This document shows, one piece after another, positions 1-8,551 of a DNA stretch of 64,000 nucleotides. Below the pieces are notes generated by a model. That model made no database searches. It had not been told where the DNA came from and saw nothing but the letters and a program-made list of their open reading frames with translations. The position numbers and the translations under genes were made by a program. Positions within the stretch are counted from its first letter, which is position 1, and the number at the start of each line of letters is the position of its first letter. The stretch lies in NCBI RefSeq assembly GCF_047730165.1, contig NZ_CP159834.1:372001-436000 (forward strand). Direction: 5' to 3'. This stretch comes from Patiriisocius sp047730165. GTDB taxonomy: Bacteria > Bacteroidota > Bacteroidia > Flavobacteriales > Flavobacteriaceae.

Positions 1-2
1 CT

Positions 3-578
3 AATGTTGACTTCCTAAAAGAAAGCGGTATTGAACTAGGTCGTGGGGTTAAAGTAAATCGCTTCTTAGAAACAAATGTAAAAGACATCTATGCCATAGG
101 TGATTGTGCAGAGCAGCACGACCCTATAGGTTCACGTCGTCCTATAGAAGCCGTATGGTACACAGGAAGAATGATGGGAGAAACCGTAGCGCAAACTATC
201 TGCGGGAATACCACAGAATACAACCCTGGCCATTGGTTTAATAGCGCAAAATTTTTAGACATTGAATATCAAACCTACGGGTGGGTTTTTAGTAATCAAA
301 GTAAAAAAGATGATGAATTACATTTTCACTGGAAACACCCTGAAAAAGATATTTGCATCACCGTTGCATATGATGCTACTACCAATACATTTTTAGGCAT
401 CAACACTTTTGGGATTAGAATGCGACACGAGGTTTTTGATCAATGGTTAACAAATAAGGTTTCTGTAGACTTCGTAATTGAACACCTAAAGGAAGCCAAT
501 TTTGATCCTGAATTTTACACACATTTTGAAAAGGAAATAATACGTGCATACCAAGTACAACAAACTATAAACGCCTAA
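3..578 (+). CDS. NAD(P)/FAD-dependent oxidoreductase, C-terminal part (5' truncated by window)
   Basis: The reading frame is open from base 3, so the gene begins before the window. About 191 residues are visible. Residues 31-36 (IYAIGDC) match the conserved segment of pyridine nucleotide-disulfide oxidoreductases that contacts the FAD flavin/ribityl chain. The preceding segment has the usual GIELGRGVKVNRFLETNVKD context of rubredoxin- or nitrite-reductase-like flavoproteins. The remaining ~150 residues form a C-terminal domain of unknown partner specificity. The stop lies 3 bases before the start of the polyferredoxin gene, so the two are probably co-transcribed and may form an electron-transfer pair. 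The exact substrate cannot be told without the N-terminus. Confidence 0.8.
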   Translation, partial: NVDFLKESGIELGRGVKVNRFLETNVKDIYAIGDCAEQHDPIGSRRPIEAVWYTGRMMGETVAQTICGNTTEYNPGHWFNSAKFLDIEYQTYGWVFSNQSKKDDELHFHWKHPEKDICITVAYDATTNTFLGINTFGIRMRHEVFDQWLTNKVSVDFVIEHLKEANFDPEFYTHFEKEIIRAYQVQQTINA

Positions 579-581
579 GCT

Positions 582-2177
582 ATGAGCACCTTACAAAAAG
601 ATATGTCATTGACTGGGCAAGCCCCTAAAAGTCTCAACACGACTCAAAAGATTGGAACTATTGTTGGAATGACTGGCTTAATTATACTAGTACTAGCTGC
701 ATTCAATGTCAATTTTCCTAACAAACCTATTTGGTTGGCCATTTCACTTCTGGCAATAGTTACAGGTGTTGTAGTGTTTACCAAGGGCGCTTACGGCAAT
801 AAGCAAGAAGGAATTAAAAATGACGGTGTCTGGTTTAAATCTATTTCAAGCAGAGGCTTTTTAGCTTGGCTGGCTGGTATTGCCTTAACAGGTTTTTATA
901 TTGTACTCTATTTCTTCGCAGAGTTATTAGGGCTTGGTGTTGATGGCGAGGCAAACACTGGTTTAATTTCGTTATTTGATCCTTTAAGTAGGTTTTTAAA
1001 TGGTGGGCAAGCAAGCCAATGGTTTGTATATGGAACTTTATATACGATTGCAATTCTTTCTTTCGGATACAAGTTTATCAATAAGTACAAGCATAATAGA
1101 TATGAACAATTGCGCACCGCAAGTGTTATGTTTTTCCAGACTGCATTTGCCTTTGTCATTCCAGAATTAATGGCGCGATTAAACACAGACGACTTTTCAT
1201 TGCCATACAATGATCTAAAAAACATGTGGCCCCTTAATTATTATGCCTTTGATCAATGGCGTGTAGATGAGTTAATTAATGCACAGACCGTAGGACTGGT
1301 CTTCCTTCTTTTTGGAATCCTATCCATATTTGTGGTTTCTCCTATTCTCACCTATAAATACGGCAAACGATGGTACTGCTCCTGGGTTTGTGGTTGTGGT
1401 GGTCTTGCAGAAACAGCGGGAGATGCTTTTAGACAATTAAGTGATAAGAGCATGAATGCCTGGAAAATAGAACGATGGGTGATACACTCAGTATTAGTTT
1501 TTTCTGTGGTGATGACAACGGCCGTTATTTCTACCTATTTAGGGTATGATAATTCAAAGTACTGGCTCACAAAAGATGTTTTCTTAATAGGAGTAGCCGT
1601 ATTTTTAGGACTATTATTTGCCGCTATTTGGCATTTCAAAAGAGACGAATTAGCAAAAGATGCACAATATGGAGCCATTGGTTATCTCGTAGTTGTATTA
1701 AGTTTAATAGGCATTCATTACGCTTCAAGTAGCACCTTATTTTTATTTGAAGCAGGAACCTTACGTACATTTTACGGCTTCCTTATAGGATCTGTATTTT
1801 CTGGTGTGATAGGCACGGGCTTCTACCCTATTTTCGGAAATAGAGTTTGGTGCCGAATGGGCTGTCCTATGGCTGCAATCTTAGGAATGCAACAGCGTTT
1901 ATTCTCAAAATTTAGAATCACTACAAACGGAGGTCAGTGTATCTCTTGTGGTAATTGTTCTACTTATTGTGAAATGGGAATCGACGTAAGAGCCTACGCT
2001 CAAAAAGGCGAAAACATTGTCCGTTCTAGTTGTGTAGGCTGTGGTGTCTGCTCTGCTGTTTGTCCTCGTGGCGTGCTTAAACTTGAAAACGACTCACAAG
2101 ATGGGCGAATAAATCCCACAGAAGTGCTTCTTGGCAACGACGTAGATTTAATGGAATTAATGAATCATAATAAATAG
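582..2177 (+). CDS. Membrane polyferredoxin, NosR/NapH-like 4Fe-4S protein
   Basis: A 531-residue membrane protein. Several transmembrane segments occupy roughly residues 25-430. Two membrane-boundary cysteine motifs typical of NapH/NosR/CcoG-like polyferredoxins are visible (CSWVCGCGG near residue 265, CRMGCPM near 425). They are followed by two classical [4Fe-4S] binding motifs, CISCGNCSTYC and CVGCGVCSAVCP, near residues 450-495. It should pass electrons across or along the inner membrane. It starts 3 bases after the upstream flavoprotein, suggesting a shared transcript and electron donor-acceptor relation. The terminal electron acceptor is not evident because no nitrous oxide or nitrate reductase gene lies nearby. 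Confidence 0.85.
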   Translation: MSTLQKDMSLTGQAPKSLNTTQKIGTIVGMTGLIILVLAAFNVNFPNKPIWLAISLLAIVTGVVVFTKGAYGNKQEGIKNDGVWFKSISSRGFLAWLAGIALTGFYIVLYFFAELLGLGVDGEANTGLISLFDPLSRFLNGGQASQWFVYGTLYTIAILSFGYKFINKYKHNRYEQLRTASVMFFQTAFAFVIPELMARLNTDDFSLPYNDLKNMWPLNYYAFDQWRVDELINAQTVGLVFLLFGILSIFVVSPILTYKYGKRWYCSWVCGCGGLAETAGDAFRQLSDKSMNAWKIERWVIHSVLVFSVVMTTAVISTYLGYDNSKYWLTKDVFLIGVAVFLGLLFAAIWHFKRDELAKDAQYGAIGYLVVVLSLIGIHYASSSTLFLFEAGTLRTFYGFLIGSVFSGVIGTGFYPIFGNRVWCRMGCPMAAILGMQQRLFSKFRITTNGGQCISCGNCSTYCEMGIDVRAYAQKGENIVRSSCVGCGVCSAVCPRGVLKLENDSQDGRINPTEVLLGNDVDLMELMNHNK

Positions 2178-2253
2178 TATTACTTCGGAAAAACTATAGC
2201 TTCAATCTCGTAATTTCTTTTAGCATTTTTTTTTAGAAATAAACTTTTATGTA

Positions 2254-2287
2254 GACCTCACAGGCCTTTATAAACTATGAGGTTTTT
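2254..2287 (+). terminator. Possible rho-independent terminator after the polyferredoxin gene
   Basis: ACCTCA at 2255-2260 pairs with TGAGGT at 2278-2283 and is followed by a T run. The loop is long (17 bases), so this is only a plausible terminator for the flavoprotein-polyferredoxin unit. Confidence 0.4.
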
Positions 2288-2350
2288 ATGTTGTTGTTTT
2301 TTAATTAAAACTTCGCAAAGTATTGTGTAATTTCGCATCCTATAAGACCA

Positions 2351-3052
2351 ATGCTATCTAACCCCAACATAAAAGTTATTATTCCCGCGTTTAACGAAGA
2401 AGCTTCCATTGGCCTTGTGCTTCGGGCTATTCCAAAAACTGTCAATGAAGTAATTGTCGTAAGCAATAACTCTACAGATAGCACTGAACAAGTAGCAAAA
2501 GATAATGGGGCAACCGTTCTGAAAGAACCAAACAAAGGATACGGTTATGCCTGTCTAAAAGGTATGGAATACTTGGCGAATGCAGAAACCAAACCAGATA
2601 TTATCGTTTTCCTTGATGGAGATTATAGCGATTACCCAGAACAACTTACTGAGCTCATTACACCTATTATTAATCGTGATATTGATTTTGTCGTAGGCGC
2701 TCGTGTTAAAGAATTAAGAGCGAATGGGTCTATGACATTTCCGCAGCAATTTGGGAACTGGTTAGCGACTTCATTAATGTCTTTGTTTTTTAAATCAAGG
2801 TTTACAGACCTAGGCCCATTTAGGGCCATCAAATACGACAAATTACTAGCGCTTAACATGGAAGACAAGACCTATGGTTGGACTGTTGAGATGCAACTAA
2901 AGGCATTAAAAAAGAAATTTACATATACAGAAATACCTATGAAATACAGAAACCGAATAGGCGTTTCTAAAGTTTCGGGAACCGTAAAAGGTGCTATCTT
3001 TGCGGGCATCAAAATTCTCGGTTGGATTTTTAAATATTCGTTCAAAAAATGA
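2351..3052 (+). CDS. Glycosyltransferase family 2 (dolichyl/polyprenyl-phosphate glycosyltransferase type)
   Basis: A 233-residue GT-A fold protein without an obvious signal or long hydrophobic anchor. It begins with the nucleotide-sugar binding segment VIIPAFNEEASIG, has NNSTDST near residue 40 and the DGDYSDYP metal/diphosphate motif (a DxD equivalent) near residue 90. This resembles DPM1-like enzymes that load a sugar onto a polyprenyl phosphate. It overlaps the next glycosyltransferase by 4 bases (ATGA), so the two are translationally coupled. With the GT-C protein at 7104 it could form a polyprenol-phosphate-sugar route, which is inference. Confidence 0.85.
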   Translation: MLSNPNIKVIIPAFNEEASIGLVLRAIPKTVNEVIVVSNNSTDSTEQVAKDNGATVLKEPNKGYGYACLKGMEYLANAETKPDIIVFLDGDYSDYPEQLTELITPIINRDIDFVVGARVKELRANGSMTFPQQFGNWLATSLMSLFFKSRFTDLGPFRAIKYDKLLALNMEDKTYGWTVEMQLKALKKKFTYTEIPMKYRNRIGVSKVSGTVKGAIFAGIKILGWIFKYSFKK

Positions 3053-4539
3053 TCTGGCAAACCATTGTTATGGTAATTTATACGGCTGCACTATTGCTTA
3101 TTTTATTATATGCTTTAGCGCAACTCAACTTATTATTAAATTACCTGAGATCACATCGTCGTACAGACACATCTGCTATGTTTGATTTAACAGATCAAGA
3201 ACAAATTCCTTTCGTCACTATACAACTTCCCGTTTATAACGAACTATACGTAATGGAGCGACTGCTAGAAAATATAGCAGAAATTGACTATCCCAAACAC
3301 AAGTTGGAAATACAGGTATTGGATGATAGCACGGATGAATCTTTTGCTCAAACCGCTGCTCATATTATAGTATTAAAAAGTACGGGATTAGATATTCAAC
3401 ACGTTACGCGTGCTGACCGCAAGGGTTTTAAAGCTGGCGCATTAAAAGAAGGTTTAAAATCTGCTAAGGGAGAATACATTGCCATCTTTGATGCAGATTT
3501 CCTCCCAGAGAAAGACTGGTTGTATAAAACCATTCCCTATTTTAAAGATAGAAATATAGGCGTGGTACAAACCCGTTGGGGTCATATAAATAAAAACTAT
3601 TCGTTGCTTACACGTGTCCAAGCCTTCGCCCTTGACGCCCATTTTACATTAGAACAAGTAGGTAGAAACAGTGAAGGACATTTCATCAACTTTAATGGAA
3701 CCGCTGGTGTTTGGAGAAAGCAGTGCATTCTTGATGCAGGTAACTGGGAAGGCGACACCTTAACAGAAGATCTCGATTTAAGCTACCGCGCACAACTCAA
3801 AAATTGGAAATTTAAATACTTAGAAGAAGTAGAAACTCCAGCAGAATTACCCGTGGTTATTAGTGCAGCTCGCTCACAACAATTTCGTTGGAATAAAGGA
3901 GGAGCAGAAAACTTTAGAAAAATGCTAGGTCGACTTTGGCGAAGTAAAAAGATCTCTTTTAAAACCAAAGTACACGGAACACTGCACCTTTTAAATAGCA
4001 CGATGTTTTTAAGCATTTTTGTTGTTGCCGTCCTAAGTATCCCGATGCTTTATATCAAGAATGAGTATCAGCATTTAAAAGTTTATTTTATTATAATGAG
4101 CTTCTTTGTGATTAGCACACTCATCTTCTTTATATGCTATTGGTTTATGTACAAAAAAATGAACGGAGGCGGCTTCTTAAAATTCTTTGAATATATAGGG
4201 ATGTTCTTTTTGTTTTTCTCTATTGCGATGGGCTTTTCCGTGCACAACTCCATTGCAGTCTTAGAAGGGCATTTAGGTAAGAAAAGTGACTTTATCCGTA
4301 CCCCAAAGTTCAATATCAACAACTTAAAAGACAGTTGGAAAGGCAATAAGTATGTAGTGAATAAACTCTCACCAAACATTATTATAGAAGGAATACTAAT
4401 GTTTTATTTTGGCTTCGGCATGTACTTAGCCTTTGTCATAGGTAACCAAGGCGGTGATTTTGGATTATTCCCTTTTCACTTGATGCTTTGCCTCGGTTTT
4501 GGTTTTGTATTCTTTCAGAGCTTGTTGAGTAAGGTATAA
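3049..4539 (+). CDS. Cellulose-synthase-like processive glycosyltransferase family 2, membrane protein
   Basis: A 496-residue protein with one N-terminal membrane helix (about residues 3-27), a cytosolic GT2 domain and four or so C-terminal helices (about 310-490). All hallmark motifs are visible: DDSTDES, FDADFLP (DxD) near residue 150, TEDLDLSYR (the TED base) near 240, and QQFRWNKG (QxxRW) near 280. QxxRW is typical of processive synthases and of beta-mannan/glucan synthase-like GT2 enzymes. It overlaps the upstream GT2 by 4 bases. The product sugar polymer or glycolipid cannot be read from sequence alone. Confidence 0.88.
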   Translation: MIWQTIVMVIYTAALLLILLYALAQLNLLLNYLRSHRRTDTSAMFDLTDQEQIPFVTIQLPVYNELYVMERLLENIAEIDYPKHKLEIQVLDDSTDESFAQTAAHIIVLKSTGLDIQHVTRADRKGFKAGALKEGLKSAKGEYIAIFDADFLPEKDWLYKTIPYFKDRNIGVVQTRWGHINKNYSLLTRVQAFALDAHFTLEQVGRNSEGHFINFNGTAGVWRKQCILDAGNWEGDTLTEDLDLSYRAQLKNWKFKYLEEVETPAELPVVISAARSQQFRWNKGGAENFRKMLGRLWRSKKISFKTKVHGTLHLLNSTMFLSIFVVAVLSIPMLYIKNEYQHLKVYFIIMSFFVISTLIFFICYWFMYKKMNGGGFLKFFEYIGMFFLFFSIAMGFSVHNSIAVLEGHLGKKSDFIRTPKFNINNLKDSWKGNKYVVNKLSPNIIIEGILMFYFGFGMYLAFVIGNQGGDFGLFPFHLMLCLGFGFVFFQSLLSKV

Positions 4540-4560
4540 CTGTTCAATGATACTCAATTA

Positions 4561-5811
4561 TTAAAACGTAATCTTAACCGTCATCAATTCCCCGTTTCTT
4601 TTAAACGTCACCACAGTAGATTGACCTTCATCAAAAGTAGAAAGCGCCTTCATATAGCTCATCATATCTGGTGTGTCTTGACCCCCTAGTTTGAGTACTG
4701 TATCTCCTTTTTGCATCCCTGCTTTTTGAGCCGGTTTTTCTTCGCTTACACCATCAATGCGCATTCCTTCGCCGCTATATAAATAATCTGGCACCACACC
4801 TAGAGCCACTTTAAAAGCCGGAACTTCTTCGCTTTCGTTTTTTGTTTTACGGAATGTCAACTTTTCTGCATCGTCTAAATCATTTACAATATTTAGCAGG
4901 TACTTTGAGATCTTCTCCATCCCTTCATAATTCAACTTTTCTGCATCATCACTTGGTTTGTGATAATCACTATGCTGTCCTGTAAAAAAATGTAGCACTG
5001 GAATATCTGCTAGATAAAAAGATGTGTGGTCACTTGGCCCTACGCCGCTATCGTGTTCACTAACCGTTAACCCTTGGTCGTTATTTGCAAATAACGCTTG
5101 CTTAAATCGAGGTGAAGTACCTACCCCGTATACAGCGACTACTTTCTCTTCATTTAATCTCCCTACCATATCCATATTAATCATATAGCTTACTTTCTTA
5201 GTATCAATAGTTGGGTTTTTTACAAAATAATTAGATCCTAAAAGCCCTATTTCTTCTCCTGAGAAAGCAATAAATAAATAATTACTTTGCTTTTGATTAC
5301 CCTTGTCACTTTGACCTTGACGAAGGGCATTTGCAATCTTCAACATTATGGCAACGCCACTCGCATTATCATCTGCACCGTTGTGAATAGACGTTTCATC
5401 TTCTCTATATAATGAGCCCTCACCACCAGTACCTAGATGGTCGTAGTGCGCGCCAATGACCACTGTTTTGTCTGCTTGGTTGTCAATGTAACCTATCACA
5501 TTTGTTCCCGTTACTGCTCCCTCCTCTGTTAGATTTGTAAACTCTGCTTGCTCATGCGGGTTTGTGCTGGCTTTAAATGTAAAAGTCTGCATGAATGTAC
5601 CTTCAACACCTTTAGGTTCGAGCCCGACTTCCGTCATTCTCGCCTCAATATAGGCCGCAGCCATAAGCTCACCGGCTGTACCCGTCTGACGGCCGCCCAT
5701 AGCATCATCGGCAAGTGCCGCAACATCCTCTTTCATAGAGACATTAGTAACAGGTACATTCTTGCAAGAAATCACAACTAGTGCAATTAATAGTATCGCA
5801 TATCCACGCAT
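4561..5811 (-). CDS. M28 family zinc aminopeptidase lipoprotein with C-terminal PDZ domain
   Basis: I choose the start at 5811 (MRGYAILLIALVVISC), which gives a lipoprotein signal with the lipobox cysteine at residue 16; an upstream in-frame ATG at 6009 would run into the divergent gene. The 416-residue product has the M28 zinc/catalytic residues in order: GAHYDHLG, GADDNASG, SGEEIGLLGS, NMDMVGR and the late His in FFTGQHSDYH. A PDZ domain occupies roughly the last 90 residues (GMRIDGVSEEKPAQKAGMQKGD). It probably trims peptides at the outer surface or in the periplasm. It is divergently transcribed from the TolB-like lipoprotein across only 31 bp. Confidence 0.9.
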   Translation of the reverse strand: MRGYAILLIALVVISCKNVPVTNVSMKEDVAALADDAMGGRQTGTAGELMAAAYIEARMTEVGLEPKGVEGTFMQTFTFKASTNPHEQAEFTNLTEEGAVTGTNVIGYIDNQADKTVVIGAHYDHLGTGGEGSLYREDETSIHNGADDNASGVAIMLKIANALRQGQSDKGNQKQSNYLFIAFSGEEIGLLGSNYFVKNPTIDTKKVSYMINMDMVGRLNEEKVVAVYGVGTSPRFKQALFANNDQGLTVSEHDSGVGPSDHTSFYLADIPVLHFFTGQHSDYHKPSDDAEKLNYEGMEKISKYLLNIVNDLDDAEKLTFRKTKNESEEVPAFKVALGVVPDYLYSGEGMRIDGVSEEKPAQKAGMQKGDTVLKLGGQDTPDMMSYMKALSTFDEGQSTVVTFKRNGELMTVKITF

Positions 5812-5816
5812 ATCAT

Positions 5817-5834
5817 TATTTTTGTACAAAATTA
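5817..5834. promoter_or_regulatory. Back-to-back -7 boxes of two divergent lipoprotein genes
   Basis: Within the 31-bp gap, TATTTTTG (5817-5824, plus strand) and TAATTTTG (5834-5827, minus strand) both match TAnnTTTG exactly. They share the palindrome TTTTGTACAAAA. Predicted transcription starts would lie about 10 bases upstream of each ATG. No clear TTG -33 element was found for either. Confidence 0.5.
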
Positions 5835-5842
5835 CTTTAAAT

Positions 5843-6994
5843 ATGAGAATTCTAGCCGCCCTATTGTTCATTTCTGTAGTAGTAAGTTGCAAAAATGACT
5901 TGAAGGATACTGCTTCGGAAATATTAAGCACCGACACTTCGACTCCAATTAATGTGCAAAAAGAGAATCGAACAGCGTTTATCGACACCCAAACTAAAGA
6001 CACGCTCATCTACCCAGAAGAACGCTATTTTAAGAACATACGTCAAGTAACATTTGGTGGAGATAATGCAGAAGCTTATTGGAGTTTTGATGATAAACAA
6101 TTAGTATTTCAATCCAACTTTAAAGATTGGGGTGTGGCCTGTGACCAAATGTTTTTAATGAATGCTTCGGAAACGTTCAAGGGAACAAAACCCCCAATGA
6201 TTTCTACAGGAAAAGGAAGAACTACTTGTGCTTATTTCCTGCCAGACAACAAGCATTATGTCTATGGAAGCACGCACCTTGTTGACGAAAATTGTCCAGA
6301 AGTTCCCCTCCGTAAAAACGGAAACTACGTTTGGCCAGTATATGATAGCTTTGACATTTTTGTAGCAGATCTAGAAGGTAACATTACAGACCAACTCACT
6401 ACAAACACAGGCTATGACGCAGAAGCCACCGTCTCACCAAAAGGAGATAAAATAGTATTTACCTCGACACGAAGTGGCGATCTTGAGCTTTGGACTATGA
6501 ACATAGACGGAAGCGAAAAAAAACAAATTACCGATGCGCTAGGTTATGACGGTGGCGCTTTTTTCTCACCAGACGGAACCAAGTTAATCTTCCGTTCTTC
6601 ACGCCCTAAAACAGACGCCGAGGTAAAAAAGTATAAAGACCTTCTTGCAGACGGATTAGTTGAACCTGTAGATATGGAACTGTATATCTGTGACGCAGAT
6701 GGGAGTAATATGAAGCAATTAACAAATTTAGGAAACGCAAACTGGAGTCCTTTTTTCCACCCAAGCGGAAACAAAATCCTTTTCAGTAGTAATCACGAAG
6801 CAGAACGCGGGTTTCCATTTAACTTATACTTAATTGATCTCGACGGTAAGAATCTAGAACGTGTTACCCATGGAGAAACTTTTGACGCCTTCCCCGTTTT
6901 TAGCAATGATGGTAAACACCTAGCATTCTCTTCAAACCGAAATAACGGTGGTGGAAGAGATACAAATCTGTTTATTGCAGAATGGCAAGATTAA
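5843..6994 (+). CDS. TolB-like PD40 beta-propeller lipoprotein
   Basis: The start at 5843 (MRILAALLFISVVVSC) gives a canonical lipoprotein signal; upstream in-frame codons lie inside the divergent peptidase gene. The mature 383-residue protein contains repeated WD40-like PD40 blades, seen as YWSFDDKQLVFQSN, AEATVSPKGDKIVFTSTRSG, GGAFFSPDGTKLIFRSSRP, WSPFFHPSGNKILFSSN and FPVFSNDGKHLAFSSNRN. Such proteins act in the periplasm or on the cell surface as binding scaffolds, often with peptidases. The adjacent M28 peptidase fits that pattern. No catalytic motif is visible. Confidence 0.85.
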   Translation: MRILAALLFISVVVSCKNDLKDTASEILSTDTSTPINVQKENRTAFIDTQTKDTLIYPEERYFKNIRQVTFGGDNAEAYWSFDDKQLVFQSNFKDWGVACDQMFLMNASETFKGTKPPMISTGKGRTTCAYFLPDNKHYVYGSTHLVDENCPEVPLRKNGNYVWPVYDSFDIFVADLEGNITDQLTTNTGYDAEATVSPKGDKIVFTSTRSGDLELWTMNIDGSEKKQITDALGYDGGAFFSPDGTKLIFRSSRPKTDAEVKKYKDLLADGLVEPVDMELYICDADGSNMKQLTNLGNANWSPFFHPSGNKILFSSNHEAERGFPFNLYLIDLDGKNLERVTHGETFDAFPVFSNDGKHLAFSSNRNNGGGRDTNLFIAEWQD

Positions 6995-7020
6995 ATGAAA
7001 TCAAATATAAATAATCAATT

Positions 7021-7050
7021 ATGTCTGGTCGATCGCAGTCGAGACCTGCC
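7021..7050. repeat. REP-like imperfect palindrome between genes
   Basis: GGTCgatcgcagtcGAGACC at 7027-7046 is an imperfect palindrome around the core CGCAGTC. Its complement carries GACTGCGATCGACCAGACAT, closely resembling the GACTGCGCTCAGACTGACAT core inside hemW at 60163-60184. I recognise this as a dispersed palindromic repeat type common in flavobacterial genomes. Confidence 0.45.
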
Positions 7051-7103
7051 AAGACAATCATGAAACAAAAATAAATTAAGACTGCGAATTAAATAACAAA
7101 GTC

Positions 7104-8528
7104 TTGACCCAACTAAAACAATATAAATACAGCATCACCCCAATTATCGGGAGTGTTATTTTATATGTTCTACTTGCCTATTTTTCAAAACGAAGCGACT
7201 TCCTAAACCTCCTCCTCCTTTACTCAGGCTTATTCTATTGCGCCTGGCATATCATCAAAGCTACAAAGTCTAATTTTTGGGCGCTTGCTGGTATTGGCGT
7301 TTTTTTTAGACTATTATTTTTACCTAGTATTCCTAATCTAAGTCAGGATTTTTATCGGTTTTTGTGGGATGGTCAAATAGTAACTTGGCTACAAAATCCA
7401 TATGTATTCACCCCTGAACAATATGTAAATTTAGAAAGCGAAGCTGCTTACAACAACTTTGGCGTAAGCATCTCTAATGCCCGAGAACTCGTTAAAGGAA
7501 TGGGCGAATTAAACGCAAGTCATTACAGCAACTATCCTCCCATTAACCAACTATGTTTTGCTATTGCAGCCTTCTTTGCCAAAAGCTCCATTCTAGGTTC
7601 TGTTATTGCATTAAGAGTAATAATTATAGCCGCAGATATTGGCATTCTTTACTTTGGGAAGAAGCTTTTAGAAAAATTAAATCTTCCAGTTAAAAACATC
7701 TTCTGGTACTTCTTGAATCCCTTTATCATTATTGAATTAACAGGTAATCTCCACTTTGAAGGTGTGATGTTATTTTTTGTGGTTTGGTCGCTGTATTTAT
7801 TACACGAAAAAAAATGGTTTTGGGCTGCTGTACTTATGGGAGTTTCCGTTTCAGTAAAGTTATTACCGCTTTTATTTTTGCCATTACTTTTTAAGCACCT
7901 CCTCTTAAACCAAAATAAGTTGACGGAACCAGAGATGTCTGGAGGAGCCGACACACTCCATGTGAGAAAAATGGTACTGTTTTATGCGGTTACATTAATT
8001 ACCGTGGCACTCACTTTTGCTCCTTTTCTTTCCGCTGCGTTCATTTCGAACTTTGCTGCGACCATAAGCTTATGGTTTCAGAATTTTGAGTTTAATGCAA
8101 GCGTATATTATATAATACGCTGGATTGGGTATCAAACTGTGGGTTGGAATATTATAGAAACCGTTGGGAAGATTCTCCCTCTAATTGTTATTACCTTAAT
8201 TCTTTACCTGGCCTTTTTCCGCAGAAATACTACCACACAGCAATTGATTACTGCAATTTTATTAGCGGTTTCTTTTTACTTTTTATTAGCAACTACAGTG
8301 CACCCTTGGTACATTGCTACACCGCTACTACTCTCCGTCTTTACGAGGTATAAATTTCCAATCATCTGGAGCTTTATGGTGTTATTTAGTTACTCAGCGT
8401 ATGGAGTAGAAGGGTTTAGTGAGAATTTAGGATTAGTAGCACTGGAATATATTGTTGTTATTGGAGTTGCGGCTTACGAACTTGTAATAAAAAAACCTCT
8501 CCAATTTTTAGATACTGAAAAGGTTTAA
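7104..8528 (+). CDS. GT-C type polyprenol-phosphate-dependent mannosyltransferase-like membrane protein
   Basis: A 474-residue protein with about 11-12 hydrophobic segments throughout. Near residue 80 it has SQDFYRFLWDGQ, the acidic loop motif typical of GT-C/DUF2029-like glycosyltransferases that take sugar from polyprenyl-phosphate donors on the periplasmic face. No ATG precedes the first hydrophobic block, and the only suitable start is TTG at 7104 (TTG ACC CAA). The upstream 109 bases hold a REP-like palindrome. The GT2 genes at 2351 and 3049 may supply its lipid-linked donor. Donor and acceptor are unknown. Confidence 0.75.
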   Translation: MTQLKQYKYSITPIIGSVILYVLLAYFSKRSDFLNLLLLYSGLFYCAWHIIKATKSNFWALAGIGVFFRLLFLPSIPNLSQDFYRFLWDGQIVTWLQNPYVFTPEQYVNLESEAAYNNFGVSISNARELVKGMGELNASHYSNYPPINQLCFAIAAFFAKSSILGSVIALRVIIIAADIGILYFGKKLLEKLNLPVKNIFWYFLNPFIIIELTGNLHFEGVMLFFVVWSLYLLHEKKWFWAAVLMGVSVSVKLLPLLFLPLLFKHLLLNQNKLTEPEMSGGADTLHVRKMVLFYAVTLITVALTFAPFLSAAFISNFAATISLWFQNFEFNASVYYIIRWIGYQTVGWNIIETVGKILPLIVITLILYLAFFRRNTTTQQLITAILLAVSFYFLLATTVHPWYIATPLLLSVFTRYKFPIIWSFMVLFSYSAYGVEGFSENLGLVALEYIVVIGVAAYELVIKKPLQFLDTEKV

Positions 8529-8551
8529 TATTAATTCATAGCGCCTATATT

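Noticed and set aside
5812..6009. 66-residue N-terminal extension of the M28 peptidase
   Set aside because: It would run across the divergent TolB-like gene and bury the lipoprotein signal sequence; the start at 5811 gives a proper lipobox.
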